IMG/VR virus record: IMGVR_UViG_3300040801_002079
Coordinates: 221,837-285,836 of that record
DNA length: 64,000 nt
Reading direction: 5' to 3' (one strand)
Origin: a virus
Positions 25,893 to 36,200 of this stretch are shown piece by piece. Position 1 is the stretch's first letter. Every line of letters starts with the position of its first letter. The translations under genes and the position numbers were made by a program. Under the pieces are notes generated by a model. That model worked only from the letters and a program-made list of their open reading frames with translations, was not told the DNA's origin and did not search any database.

Positions 25893-27578
25893 TTAAGGAG
25901 TTTCTTCCCCGATATCTTCTTCCATATCAGTACCGGCTTCTTCTCCCTCTCCTTCTTCGCCTTCTAGGTCTTCAACTTCCGTTTCTTCATCAAAGTCACC
26001 TAGATCGCCTTCGCCGCCTCCAGCGCCACCGAATCCGCCAATGCCGCCTTCAAATCCCTGATCTTCAGCAATATCCGGATTATAAATCTTAACCAAATCT
26101 TCCTTACCACCATCAACAGGCAGACCCATTTCTTCACGCTTGAGACGCTCATTAAGTGCCTGCTCTTCTGGTGTAAGCTGTAAGTATTTGGTCTGTGCGA
26201 ATCTAACAGAAAGTGAATCAATTCCTTCAGCATTGCCATAGTTGTTGAGTCTGTCAGAATCAATAGCAATCTCTCTATGATCAGAGAAGTTAGATGGGCT
26301 TGGCAATGCTATTCTGAATGAAGATGGGTCAACTACTATCTTCATATCCGCCAAGAATCGTTTAAATTCACCATCAAGGGTTTCTTCTAGATGGGCTTGT
26401 AGCCTCTCGACATATTGGGAGAACTTGATTTCCTGCATATATGCAATGCCTACCCTGCCATCATTGCTTGGACTGCCGCCACCGTCTACCATATTGTTCA
26501 TATAGGAATCTGGTATTCTCATTCCTCTCCATAGCTTGGAGAAGAAATATTGTAAATCATCAAGTTGTCCAAGGCCCTGACCACCGGGAAGGGTTTCTAC
26601 ACGACCACCATTGCCATCTGCTGGAACAGAGAAGAAAAAGTCTTCTTGCATTGACTGTGGATCGTAAATTGATTCAATCTGATCTTTACCACCACGCTGA
26701 GTTGGAATTTTCTTCTGGCGCATTTCATTTTTAACTTTACGCAAATGCGCTTCAATCTGGGTTCCCCTCATCTTACCGGTGGGGATATAGAATACACGGC
26801 GTTCAGGAGCACGGGAAATTCTATAGATTAGAAGTGAATCTTCAAGTAGTTCCTTCTGTTTAAAGGTTCGATATGCTGCCCTTAAAATAGACTCCCCAAA
26901 TGGAGCCTCATTATTCATTTCATCAGACAGCGTGAATCTAACAACATCTTTATTATCAACAAACCCATAATCTCTGTTGTTTTTACTATTGTCACTATGG
27001 GGAGTTATATTAACAGGAAGTAAAAGTTGGTTACCATAGTTTGCAGTGGCATCATTGAAATTAAGATTTATTTCCCATTTCTTAATATCATATATATCTT
27101 CAACACTTACTTCTGCTGCATTAACATGCTTGGGATGAACGTATATTAACTTTTTAAAAGCTCCGGAATTATTTCTAAGAAAGAAGCAATCGCCGTACTT
27201 AATAGTAGACCTTGCCACGCCAAACAATCGGCTGTTCCACTGCTGAACTCTACACCATGTTTTTAATGCGGATTTCAGTGTAACGATTTGCGAAGTTGAC
27301 ATCTTATAATGTTCATTATCAACATGTACATCTAATGGTAAATCTCTTTTACTCTTATTGCCTACCATTTCCTCAGCAATAAGGTCTAATGCACGAGCAA
27401 TATCTATATCAGCATCCATAGTGTCATATTCACTATATCGCTTAAGTCTGGTGTACGAACCTCTAACCAAACGGGTGTACCAGTTAATGCTGCCAAATCC
27501 AAGCATATCAGCATTGGATGTCATGTTGGCAGAGGCATATCCCGGAGTTATAATTTTATAGAATTTTTTAACGCTCAT
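25893..27578 (-). CDS. Portal protein, T4 gp20-like
   Basis: The gene encodes 561 residues, close to T4 gp20 (524). Typical T4-type stretches include YDTMDADIDIARALDLIAEEM, SILRAAYRTFKQKELLEDSLLIYRI followed by RAPERRVFYIP, and RGMRIPDSYM, all of which occur at the expected places. The last ~60 residues are extremely acidic and Gly-rich (GGAGGGEGDLGDFDEET...), an unusual tail. It forms the dodecameric DNA gate of the head and the connector to the tail. A late box lies at 27601-27608. Confidence 0.93.
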   Translation of the reverse strand: MSVKKFYKIITPGYASANMTSNADMLGFGSINWYTRLVRGSYTRLKRYSEYDTMDADIDIARALDLIAEEMVGNKSKRDLPLDVHVDNEHYKMSTSQIVTLKSALKTWCRVQQWNSRLFGVARSTIKYGDCFFLRNNSGAFKKLIYVHPKHVNAAEVSVEDIYDIKKWEINLNFNDATANYGNQLLLPVNITPHSDNSKNNRDYGFVDNKDVVRFTLSDEMNNEAPFGESILRAAYRTFKQKELLEDSLLIYRISRAPERRVFYIPTGKMRGTQIEAHLRKVKNEMRQKKIPTQRGGKDQIESIYDPQSMQEDFFFSVPADGNGGRVETLPGGQGLGQLDDLQYFFSKLWRGMRIPDSYMNNMVDGGGSPSNDGRVGIAYMQEIKFSQYVERLQAHLEETLDGEFKRFLADMKIVVDPSSFRIALPSPSNFSDHREIAIDSDRLNNYGNAEGIDSLSVRFAQTKYLQLTPEEQALNERLKREEMGLPVDGGKEDLVKIYNPDIAEDQGFEGGIGGFGGAGGGEGDLGDFDEETEVEDLEGEEGEGEEAGTDMEEDIGEETP

Positions 27579-27600
27579 TTAAATTTTCCATTAATATTCT

Positions 27601-27608
27601 TATTTATT
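27601..27608 (-). promoter_or_regulatory. Late promoter box AATAAATA
   Basis: 22 nt upstream of the portal ATG, giving a short leader with a GGA-containing ribosome-binding site. Confidence 0.55.
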
Positions 27609-27635
27609 GATAGTGGGGCATACTGTAACCATATA

Positions 27636-30611
27636 TTACCATCTTCCTGACATTATAGCGGTAGATCGTAGAGAGTCAACCTCTGTGTACGCTGCTTCGT
27701 GTGACCGTTTTGCTGCGTCTCGGGCCTGCGCCAATATATCGCTTGCGGAATTTCGTTTTTCATTTTCAACACGGTCTTCGGCAATTTTATCCTTATTCAT
27801 CTTCTGGTTTTCACGCTGGATGTCATTATTTTCTTCGAGTAGCTCTTCCACTGATTTACCAGATTTGCCTTTGGTTTCATTAATTCTATTAGCTTCTTCC
27901 ATTGCTTCGGCTTGCGCCTTTAACGCCTTTCCTGCACCATCCAATCCAAGTCTCTTATTAATCTCCTCGGTACTCATACCTTTAACTAGATGTCCCTGAC
28001 CAACCTTATCAAGCTGTGCTTGTAAGCGATTTCGTCTAGCCTCATTGACCATTCGGATATTTTCAGCATCAAGTTCGTCTTGTGATGCCCTATCATCTCC
28101 CCATGGCTTAATAAAATCTATTGTTTTTCCTAATATATCTCCCGCACCAATAAACCAATCTTCATCTTTCCACTTTTCATACATTGCAGTACCGGCTTGG
28201 GTTCCCAATTCCCATACCTGATAAGCCATTGCCGCAGCGCCAGCAACTTTAAGTAGATTTCCGCTGAAGGTTTTAAAACTCCCCGCTACACCGGATGTTG
28301 CATTGCGAATTCCAGTATCAAGCCCTTTTACTCCTACCTGTGCACCCGCAATAGTTTTATTAAATGGATTCAATGAAAATGTCGAGAAGCGCCCTGTTAC
28401 CTTAGTGAATGCCTTAGACAAAATACCGGCCTTAGCTGCCGTCTGACCTAGCCCCCCAACAGTTAATGCTTTCATTAATAGTGCATTTTGCAACATAGAT
28501 GATGCCAAAGTGAAACCTGCTACGCCTATACCTGAAAAGGTCTGAACAAGAGAACTCTTAGTCAACCCCTGAACAAATTCATTAATTTCTTTATACGCGA
28601 ATTCGGTGCCCATACCGTATCCACCAGTCTGCTCATACCCCTCACTTTCCTTACCGGTCAATAATTCGTTTGCCCCCGATAAAGTATCCATGGCTTGCTG
28701 TAACTGAGCATTAACAGTTCCTGATGTGATTTGATTCATTATTTCTTCTTTTGATATGCCCGTCTTATCTGCCAGATTATTCAAAGCTGCATTGACTTGC
28801 TCTGATCGATTTACATCAAACATCTCACCTGTAAATCCACCAAATAGTTGTAAAATTTCTTGGGCCTGAGCCTTTTCAGCTATTAGTCGGTTTGCTTCGG
28901 CTTCGTCCCCACGATCTTGTGCATTTTGAATCATCTGAGTATAACGCTCTTGGAACAAAGCAGGGCCTGCCTCCATTAGAGGGGCTATCGTCTCATTAAA
29001 AGTTTTCTTTTGTTCGGCAGTTAAATTGCTAGGATCAAATGCATATTTCTTTAATATTTCTTTTTGATCATCTGATAATTCAATGCCAAGAACCCTCTCA
29101 TATTGTTCGGCTAGTTGTCCCGCACCCATCATGCTCTTATATTTTTCAACTATGGGTGCCCACTTTTTAGCATTTTCCATGTTCAAACGCTGCTGCATAT
29201 TTTCGTTAGAAAGCCCCAAAATTTTATTCATCTTTATGCGACTTTTCATTTCATTAACTAGGACTTTTTGAGTACTACTACCAAGCAATCTAAGATTATT
29301 TGCGAAACCCACAAACGCAGGGTCTTTTGACATATCGTTAAAGATTTCACCAAATTCTTGAATGGGAACATTGAGTGCGTTTGCAGCCTCCTTATAAAAT
29401 CTCACCATTTCTTTTGTGTTCAAATCCGCAGCCATTCCCGTGAATTTTGCAGATTCTTTTATTCTCATACCAAAAGAAAACGCTTCGCCTCCTATTAATC
29501 CGAAAGCCTTGCCCGCATCAGCTATTTGGAGCATAGCCTCTTCGTTTGCAGCATCATATAGACTTCCATCCATGCTCATGGCTTCTTGTCTTAAGGTATC
29601 TCTATATCGCAACAACCCCTGAGATATTTCGTCCTGCGACATACCCATTCTAACTCCAGCCTCATGGAAAGATTCTGAAATATTGGCCTGATAGCGGAAC
29701 AAAATATCATCCATCATATTTTTAGCGCCATAAACACTAACACCAGCCATTGATTTCATTAATGTGCCCATCTTCATGGAATGCTGCTCAATGGTTCTCT
29801 GAATATTGGTTGTAACCATCTGGGTTGCTTCTGACATTACCTCCGCTGATCCCTCCATGGCAGAGGCGAGTTTACCCAATGCTTGCTGTTCTTTTGCGTA
29901 TTGAGCCTTATCATCATCCGATGATTTATCAGTTACAACCGTAGGCCCTTTTGTGCGCATTTGCTTTAGAGTTTTTTGGGTTTCATCATCCAACAATCCC
30001 ATTACATCAACGGCTCCAGCCGTTGCTTCCTGTAAATTAGTTATTTTGTTAAACAATTCACCGTATTCAGCCGATGTTGACTTTGTATTATTTGCCAATT
30101 CATGGAGTTTTACATTATATTCTTCTAATAAATTAGTAGTGTCAGATAATTTGCTAAGATCGGTTCCGGGTTTTTCAATATACCCGATCATATGTTGAAC
30201 CATTTTTCGATGTTCTTCTAACTGTTCATCCGCAAACTGGCGTGTATCCCCAACTATTTCCTCAAACCTATCTTTTTGTTTCTGAGAAAATGCTGCAAGG
30301 GGGTGAAATGCGGTATTAATAACCGAAGAAACCGACTCTCCCGCCTTTTTAAAAATGTTACGATTTGCTCTTTCAAAACTCTCACTCATTTCCTTGACAG
30401 ATCGATTTAATGCGGCAGCGGCTGGTATTTTACCTCCACCTTTTTGTAAGAGAGAATCATCACTAACAAGTTTACTTCCCCTACTGGGTGTATCAGCATA
30501 GGATGGTCCACCGGATTCGGTAGATAATTTGGCAGCTATATGTTTAGCTGCGGCTTCAGCAAAGTCTTTTCCGAATTTTTGAAATAATTGTTTAATTTCA
30601 GCGTCTAACAT
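27636..30611 (-). CDS. Putative tail tape measure protein (991 aa)
   Basis: Long,helical and Ala/Gln/Glu/Lys/Met-rich throughout, with a hydrophobic Gly/Ala-rich region at ~675-730 (IGVAGFTLASSMLQNALLMK) and further Gly/Ala helices after it. This is the usual build of myovirus tape measure proteins. Length sets the tail length in such proteins, and ~990 residues would suit a tail longer than T4's. The gene lies next to the portal rather than among hub genes, so an ejected internal protein is the main alternative. Late box at 30636-30643. Confidence 0.55.
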   Translation of the reverse strand: MLDAEIKQLFQKFGKDFAEAAAKHIAAKLSTESGGPSYADTPSRGSKLVSDDSLLQKGGGKIPAAAALNRSVKEMSESFERANRNIFKKAGESVSSVINTAFHPLAAFSQKQKDRFEEIVGDTRQFADEQLEEHRKMVQHMIGYIEKPGTDLSKLSDTTNLLEEYNVKLHELANNTKSTSAEYGELFNKITNLQEATAGAVDVMGLLDDETQKTLKQMRTKGPTVVTDKSSDDDKAQYAKEQQALGKLASAMEGSAEVMSEATQMVTTNIQRTIEQHSMKMGTLMKSMAGVSVYGAKNMMDDILFRYQANISESFHEAGVRMGMSQDEISQGLLRYRDTLRQEAMSMDGSLYDAANEEAMLQIADAGKAFGLIGGEAFSFGMRIKESAKFTGMAADLNTKEMVRFYKEAANALNVPIQEFGEIFNDMSKDPAFVGFANNLRLLGSSTQKVLVNEMKSRIKMNKILGLSNENMQQRLNMENAKKWAPIVEKYKSMMGAGQLAEQYERVLGIELSDDQKEILKKYAFDPSNLTAEQKKTFNETIAPLMEAGPALFQERYTQMIQNAQDRGDEAEANRLIAEKAQAQEILQLFGGFTGEMFDVNRSEQVNAALNNLADKTGISKEEIMNQITSGTVNAQLQQAMDTLSGANELLTGKESEGYEQTGGYGMGTEFAYKEINEFVQGLTKSSLVQTFSGIGVAGFTLASSMLQNALLMKALTVGGLGQTAAKAGILSKAFTKVTGRFSTFSLNPFNKTIAGAQVGVKGLDTGIRNATSGVAGSFKTFSGNLLKVAGAAAMAYQVWELGTQAGTAMYEKWKDEDWFIGAGDILGKTIDFIKPWGDDRASQDELDAENIRMVNEARRNRLQAQLDKVGQGHLVKGMSTEEINKRLGLDGAGKALKAQAEAMEEANRINETKGKSGKSVEELLEENNDIQRENQKMNKDKIAEDRVENEKRNSASDILAQARDAAKRSHEAAYTEVDSLRSTAIMSGRW

Positions 30612-30635
30612 TTACAAAGAGTCTCCAGTATCAAA

Positions 30636-30643
30636 TATTTATT
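30636..30643 (-). promoter_or_regulatory. Late promoter box AATAAATA
   Basis: 24 nt before the ATG of the 991-aa gene, with a GGAG site in the leader. Confidence 0.55.
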
Positions 30644-30704
30644 AATTTTTCAACTTATTAATTTTACCCATACATATATACATATTCACCACATGAATAG
30701 GGGG

Positions 30705-30732
30705 TTGACATTTTGCAATTGATGTGTATAAT
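30705..30732 (+). promoter_or_regulatory. Sigma70 promoter (TTGACA-16-TATAAT)
   Basis: Both hexamers are perfect, with 16-bp spacing. It drives the late sigma factor gene, so that gene is read by the unmodified host polymerase, as expected for a regulator of later genes. Confidence 0.85.
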
Positions 30733-30791
30733 TGAACTATCTAATTTAACATTATCTAATAAAACAATAATAAAAGGAGTGTTTATTAAAG

Positions 30792-31274
30792 ATGACTACA
30801 ACTAAAAAGAAGAAAACTAAGAATTATTTGAATAATAAAGACATGCTGCATCAATGGAAACTAAGCTATGAAGCTGATGCAATGACAGATGTATTTGCCA
30901 ACATGATCATGTTGCTTACCAAGAGATACTCATCCAAGGTTAGATTCAATGTTTGTGATACTTTCCGAGATGATATGGAATCATTTGCCCTGATGACCGT
31001 ATCTAAAGTATGGAGAAGTTTTAATCCAGAGAAATCCAATAATCCATTCGCATATTTTACCCAAGTAATTAAGCGGGCATTTTATCAATATCAAAACATG
31101 GAACGCAGACAGCGTGATATTTCAAATGAACTATTAATAGAAGATGGTCAGTCCCCTTCCCATGCATACATGGTCGAATATGAATATCGGAATTTTGACC
31201 CGGACGATGCGGGTGGATCAATTAAAACCACGTATGGTGACGGATATTCTGAAGCTGATGAGACCGAATCTTAA
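30792..31274 (+). CDS. Late-transcription sigma factor, T4 gp55-like
   Basis: The gene encodes 160 residues, like T4 gp55 (185). After a lysine-rich start, DDMESFALMTVSKVWRSFNPEKSNNPFAYF followed by TQVIKRAFYQYQNMERRQRD is the sigma region-2-like core (polymerase binding and -10 recognition, F-N-P-x-x-x-x-x-N-P-F-A-Y-F). It would direct host RNA polymerase to the (N)ATAAATA boxes found before most virion genes here. AAAGGAG precedes the ATG. It overlaps the end of the convergent gp46-like gene by four bases. Confidence 0.88.
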   Translation: MTTTKKKKTKNYLNNKDMLHQWKLSYEADAMTDVFANMIMLLTKRYSSKVRFNVCDTFRDDMESFALMTVSKVWRSFNPEKSNNPFAYFTQVIKRAFYQYQNMERRQRDISNELLIEDGQSPSHAYMVEYEYRNFDPDDAGGSIKTTYGDGYSEADETES

Positions 31275-33472
31275 TTCATTGTAACCGTTGTTAGTCCACC
31301 CTTGAGGGTCGCCTTGAGGGTCTTATTAAACGATGACTTAATTTCATCACGATGAGTGATGACGTACATATTCAAATCCTCATCCTTGGCAATCTTTTTA
31401 ATCATCTTGGATGCAAGTTTAATTCCAAGATTACTTAATCCGGTGTCAAGACATTCATCCAGAATACAGAAATTAATTTTCTGATGACGAGCCTGTACAA
31501 CATCTCTAAACGCAAAGGCAAGAGCAATATTAATTCTAGCCTTTTGTCCACCCGATAGATTGGAGAAACTGATGGGGTTATTAAACTGAGATATGGATAT
31601 GGTCATGTCCTTTGTAAACTCAACCTTATGCAACATACCAATCGCGTCTAAATAATATCGCAATTGTGTATTAAGAAGTGGTAGATTAATATTCAATAAT
31701 TCTTGTCGTATATGACTATCCTTTCTGGTTAACAGCTTAAGTAAAAATTCCTGATGAGTTAATAGCTTCTTAAGTTCATCAATCTCATCATCTCTAGGCT
31801 CATCAATGTTTGCAAATGCTTTCTCAAGCCGTTCAACTGTTTCGGTGTGAGGATTAGGCTCTGCTGTTTTATCAGCCAGTGTTTTCTTAAGCTGATCAAG
31901 TCTAGACTGATCTGCATATAATGAATCCAGCGTTACCCCGTCCCTTTCCATCGAATCTGCTTCAGCATTCAGCACTCGTATATCCTCTTCCAATACATCA
32001 ATTTCCTCTTGATGTTTTGTTAAATCAATTGTGGCATCCAGAGTGTACGGATTCTCTTGGCTTATCAGCCTTTCGTAATCGGCTTGAGCGGCCTCAAATG
32101 CCCGCTTAGAATCTTCATATAATGATCTTGAATCAAAAATACAATCAACTGAATCAATATCCTTTAATAGTTTTTCATTATCATCATTAAGCTCAGTATT
32201 GGCATTTTCAATAGTCGTGTATTGTAACGCATATTGATTAAGCTCTGCTTCCTTCTCTTTAATTTTATCTTCATTCTCGTGATATGTCTGCTTACAGTAT
32301 GGACATAATGCAGATTTTAACAATTTAACTTCCTCATTAAGGCCCTCAAGTGTCTCATAAATTTTAGATAATTCTGATTTATTGTCATTTATAGTTTTAA
32401 CATTATTATCGTATTTTTCATTAAGCACATCCAGTTTATCCAATTGCTCAGATTGCTCGTTGAAATCTATATCGTCATACTGCTTCAATAGGAGTTGTGA
32501 CTTTTCTATATCGGACTTATGATCACTCTCCCATTTCTTTATATTAGTTTCAGTCTTTTTATATTCGGCTAATTTAAACTTGAGCTTATCAATCTCCGCT
32601 TCCTTTTCAGATACCGCAGATCGGATAATGCCAATAGTTTTCTGATTCTTGATTTCCCCAGCAAAGTCTATTAATTCCAATTGCTTAATATCATCTTTGG
32701 CTTTCTTAATCTGTGCCGCATGGTCTTCATCCCACTTCTCAACCGAACCTTTTGCCAGTTCAAGCTGCTCAGCATAGCGCGATGTCTCTTCTTCTATTCG
32801 TTCATTAAGCTCAATTAATCGTGTGATGGAAGCCTTGGTTTCCTTTATCTTGGGTTTAAGATTATTAGCCTTTTCCGTTAATTCTTTTTGTCCAAATATT
32901 TCTTCAAGAATTGATGTTTGGCTTGTTTTGTTTGTGCTTGTCGCTGGAAGGTTTAAGAACGGCTCAAAGCTTGCACTATAAACCACGATGCGTACAAAAA
33001 TATCAAAAGGCATTCTAAGTATATCTTCAGCGATATACTCATCGACAGACCTTCCTGCGGGGGTTTTAATGTTATCAGGTTTGGTTAAATCCTTCACGTT
33101 TTCAGCGGATGAGAACCTAACCCCATTATTGCCCGAACCGCCAAGGTCTTTATTCTTACGCCATCTTTCAACTTTGAAAAATGTTCCATTAACTTCAAAA
33201 ATCACAGCAACATAAAGATTCTTCTTGTTTATGTTATTAATAATTTCATCCAGCTTCTTAAACTCAGAAACTGTCTTACCGTATAAAGCGAATGCTAAAG
33301 CGTTAAGGATGCTTGTTTTGCCTGCACCATTATTATCATGTTCACCATCGATAATAACATCAAGGTTTTCACCGATAATTAAGGTAGGTTCTTCTATCTC
33401 AAGAGGAATTACGGTCAAATTATCACCGTAAGACAGAAAGTTTCTTATATGTAATTCAATAAAGCGAATCAT
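31271..33472 (-). CDS. Recombination nuclease ATPase subunit, T4 gp46 / SbcC-like
   Basis: The gene encodes 733 residues of SMC/Rad50 architecture. The Walker A is NNGAGKTS (~47-54), then a long coiled coil broken by a zinc hook C-P-Y-C (~393-396) and a second coil. The C-terminal ATPase half has LSGGQKARINIA (signature), FCILDECLDTG (Walker B) and VITHRDE. With gp47 it forms the end-processing complex for recombination-dependent replication and host-DNA breakdown. Stop and start overlap with gp47 by four bases. Confidence 0.94.
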   Translation of the reverse strand: MIRFIELHIRNFLSYGDNLTVIPLEIEEPTLIIGENLDVIIDGEHDNNGAGKTSILNALAFALYGKTVSEFKKLDEIINNINKKNLYVAVIFEVNGTFFKVERWRKNKDLGGSGNNGVRFSSAENVKDLTKPDNIKTPAGRSVDEYIAEDILRMPFDIFVRIVVYSASFEPFLNLPATSTNKTSQTSILEEIFGQKELTEKANNLKPKIKETKASITRLIELNERIEEETSRYAEQLELAKGSVEKWDEDHAAQIKKAKDDIKQLELIDFAGEIKNQKTIGIIRSAVSEKEAEIDKLKFKLAEYKKTETNIKKWESDHKSDIEKSQLLLKQYDDIDFNEQSEQLDKLDVLNEKYDNNVKTINDNKSELSKIYETLEGLNEEVKLLKSALCPYCKQTYHENEDKIKEKEAELNQYALQYTTIENANTELNDDNEKLLKDIDSVDCIFDSRSLYEDSKRAFEAAQADYERLISQENPYTLDATIDLTKHQEEIDVLEEDIRVLNAEADSMERDGVTLDSLYADQSRLDQLKKTLADKTAEPNPHTETVERLEKAFANIDEPRDDEIDELKKLLTHQEFLLKLLTRKDSHIRQELLNINLPLLNTQLRYYLDAIGMLHKVEFTKDMTISISQFNNPISFSNLSGGQKARINIALAFAFRDVVQARHQKINFCILDECLDTGLSNLGIKLASKMIKKIAKDEDLNMYVITHRDEIKSSFNKTLKATLKGGLTTVTMN

Positions 33473-34497
33473 AATTTATCATACTCCGAGATAAGAAGAT
33501 CATTTTCTATTTTATCGCTTTCAATGTTTTTTAACATTTTGCGAACCAGTGCGTTCGTGCTTTCATTCTGAACATCTTCCTCAGTCAATTCACTATCAAC
33601 AACCGTTACAGTCATAACTTCTTCTATAGTAAACTCTCTAAGTTGATGATCTGTAATCATTTTTTGCTTAAGTTCGCTATTTTCGCTAAAGGTTATATCG
33701 ACATCTGCTACACATTTAACACGAGCATTATCTGAGAGAATATCGGGATTTTCATTTATTTCTGAAAGTTTTACTCGCATATATTTCGGACAATCTTCCC
33801 AATTAATATACTGAGTATCACCAGATTCATAATCATAAATTGCCATGCCACGATCATTATCGTTAGCGTCCCCAAAATCCATGGGGAAGGCGTTGCCAAT
33901 ATACGAAATGTTTTTAGAATGTTGTCGTTTATGAAAGTGTCCTGAAAATATTTTATCAGGAGCGGAGAATTTATCTGGATCAGGTCCCGATTCCTTTACA
34001 ACGGTATCCCCTGTTAAAACAAATCCCTTAAACTCAAAATGCCCCATCCATATAGGAACATCGAAATACCCAGATAAGTCTGCATATTCATGCTCAAATA
34101 AAAACGGGGAGTACAATGTTGGAACGATAGTATCTTCACTGATAAGGGGTTCATCAACTAGCACAAAATTTTCAAGGGATTTATATATGTATGAAGCAAA
34201 TACCTCGCGGTTATCCCTGTAATACAAGTCATGGTTTCCAACAATAAAGTAAATGGGAATTCCGACATCATTCAAAATAGATGCGCAATCCATGGCATAT
34301 TTTGAAGTTAATGAATCGATAGCAGTTCTTTCTTCAAACCAGTCTCCGAGAAACACAATATGATCAACATCATACTTAACGCACTGGTCTTTAAACCAGA
34401 GCGTGAAACTCTTACAATCTTCATTATGTATTTTACTATTATTTTTACGTCCAAAGTGGATGTCTGTGAACATTCCAGCACGTTTTAATTTTTGCAT
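33469..34497 (-). CDS. Recombination nuclease subunit, T4 gp47 / SbcD-like
   Basis: The gene encodes 342 residues. Metallophosphoesterase motifs appear in order: FTDIHFG (D-x-H, ~10-16), FLGDWFE (G-D, ~46-52), IVGNHDLY (G-N-H-D, ~89-96), then MGHFEF and SGHFHKRQH (G-H-x-H). It is the Mn-dependent nuclease partner of the gp46-like ATPase. It follows the helicase gene after three bases, so helicase, gp47 and gp46 form one operon. Confidence 0.94.
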   Translation of the reverse strand: MQKLKRAGMFTDIHFGRKNNSKIHNEDCKSFTLWFKDQCVKYDVDHIVFLGDWFEERTAIDSLTSKYAMDCASILNDVGIPIYFIVGNHDLYYRDNREVFASYIYKSLENFVLVDEPLISEDTIVPTLYSPFLFEHEYADLSGYFDVPIWMGHFEFKGFVLTGDTVVKESGPDPDKFSAPDKIFSGHFHKRQHSKNISYIGNAFPMDFGDANDNDRGMAIYDYESGDTQYINWEDCPKYMRVKLSEINENPDILSDNARVKCVADVDITFSENSELKQKMITDHQLREFTIEEVMTVTVVDSELTEEDVQNESTNALVRKMLKNIESDKIENDLLISEYDKL

Positions 34498-34500
34498 AAA

Positions 34501-36144
34501 CTATTTAATCCATGTAAAGCTTTCCAACCACCATTTAGGTATAACGGTATTCTTTGTCTGGTTATACAAGAATGTGAAGCTTTCGTCAAGTATGTATGTT
34601 ATTCCCCAATCAGTGTGATCACGGCATACACGACCCGATCCCTGAATCATCTCCTTTAATGTCTGACGATTGTACCAATCCCTAGACATATCCATTCTGC
34701 GCTTAATCCATTCATCACCTAACGATGGAAATGGAACTTTGGCAAATATGGCAAACCTTCCCAGATCATGCTTCAAGTCAAGCCCTTCGGTAATACTAGG
34801 GGATACCAGTACAGTCGGCTCTACTTCTGCACTCTCCATGTATGACTTAATAATGTCATCACGTTTGACAACCTGATCCTTATATGGGTTATGGTTCAAT
34901 ATCTTATGGCTATCGGTTGTTTGTAATTCTTCAATAATCCACTTTGAAAGTTTAAAGCTTCCGGTGTGTATAATGCCGGAATCACTCTTATGTTGATCAA
35001 GAATGCCCTTAATGGCATTAATCATATTGCGTCTGCCAGCATTTTTTTCGGGATCATCTCTATCCCATCCATAGCTCATACGGGCTGACGGCATATACAT
35101 AACAGGTCTGCGATCAGGATCAAACTCTGATTTAAGCGATAGAAACGCCGCTTCATCTGGATTAATCCGTAAGTCTCGACAGAATCCATCTTTATTTAAA
35201 ATAGTGGAACTCATAAACAAAAACTTTTCGGCTTTCGGTTTAATTATCCCATGAAATGCCCTTCCACCAAATAACTCCTTTACCGTAAAATCTTTATCAT
35301 TTTTAACCAATACGTAGTTATCCTCAATTTCTTCATTAGTACATAGAAGAACTTGATTGATATTGTCGGCATGTCGGGTATACCTGATGTAATTCTTAAT
35401 GATTGCTTGATCATCAGCGGATAGTTTATCACTGGAAGCATAACTTTCAATTCGCTCTATTTCCCTTGAAAGAGACCCAATATAATGTTCCAGCTTAGGC
35501 CAATATGTCTCAGTCATCCATTGATGAGCTTGTGACATTGTTTTCGGTCTATATAGCTTGAGTTGGTTATTGCTGATTTTAGCGCAAGTTGTTTCAGAAA
35601 TAGCGAAAGTGCTAAAATTAACCAGTTGCTGTTCGAGATTATGGCATTCGTCCATAACCATTAACTTTCTACTAGGCATTCTTTTTTCTTCCAGATATGA
35701 AAAATAAAGAAGAGCCAGTGTGTAATTCAAAACCATATTAGGTGATGCATTAGCCCTACCAAAAGCAGCTTTGTAAGGACATGAACTACATGAGGGTTTA
35801 ATAGATGAACCTACTTCACATGAGCAATCTTTTGGCTCACAACGATAGTTGCCCTTTCCGTACATAGAAGCCAAAAGCTGTTTATCAAAAGAGGTTTCAT
35901 ACTGATTCTGAAGAATCTTTTGAGGTGTTAGAATGAATGAAGAACCCATCCCACTTTTGGATAACCATGAACTTACCGTTAAACCAATAGGTGATTTACC
36001 ACCACCCACAGGCATTTCAAGTAAAATGTATTTCTTTTCAGGAGGTAATTCTTGTATCCAATCAAACGTTTCTTGTTGGGAGATACGAGGACTGTATTTG
36101 GGCATTACCCTGTCCCATGATTTCATTATGTCGTTATCATTCAT
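34501..36144 (-). CDS. DinG/XPD-like superfamily 2 DNA helicase
   Basis: The gene encodes 547 residues. Motif I is PVGGGKSP (~45-52). Four to five cysteines (C-x-x-x-x-C-x-C...C-x-x-C, ~105-130) form the Fe-S-cluster pattern of the XPD/DinG family. Motif II is MDECHN (D-E-x-H, ~160). The C-terminal RecA domain has HTGSFKLS and motif VI GSGRVCRDHTDWG. These enzymes unwind DNA 5' to 3' and can remove R-loops. It replaces the helicases usually adjacent to 46/47. A sigma70-type promoter lies at 36172-36200. Confidence 0.9.
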   Translation of the reverse strand: MNDNDIMKSWDRVMPKYSPRISQQETFDWIQELPPEKKYILLEMPVGGGKSPIGLTVSSWLSKSGMGSSFILTPQKILQNQYETSFDKQLLASMYGKGNYRCEPKDCSCEVGSSIKPSCSSCPYKAAFGRANASPNMVLNYTLALLYFSYLEEKRMPSRKLMVMDECHNLEQQLVNFSTFAISETTCAKISNNQLKLYRPKTMSQAHQWMTETYWPKLEHYIGSLSREIERIESYASSDKLSADDQAIIKNYIRYTRHADNINQVLLCTNEEIEDNYVLVKNDKDFTVKELFGGRAFHGIIKPKAEKFLFMSSTILNKDGFCRDLRINPDEAAFLSLKSEFDPDRRPVMYMPSARMSYGWDRDDPEKNAGRRNMINAIKGILDQHKSDSGIIHTGSFKLSKWIIEELQTTDSHKILNHNPYKDQVVKRDDIIKSYMESAEVEPTVLVSPSITEGLDLKHDLGRFAIFAKVPFPSLGDEWIKRRMDMSRDWYNRQTLKEMIQGSGRVCRDHTDWGITYILDESFTFLYNQTKNTVIPKWWLESFTWIK

Positions 36145-36171
36145 TCATTTTTCCTTATTTCAGGTCATTTC

Positions 36172-36200
36172 ATTATACCACTTCTTTTCTCAGATAACAA
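36172..36200 (-). promoter_or_regulatory. Sigma70-type promoter (TTGTTA-17-TATAAT)
   Basis: 4/6 -35, 17-bp spacer and a perfect -10. Reads into the helicase-gp47-gp46 operon. Confidence 0.65.
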
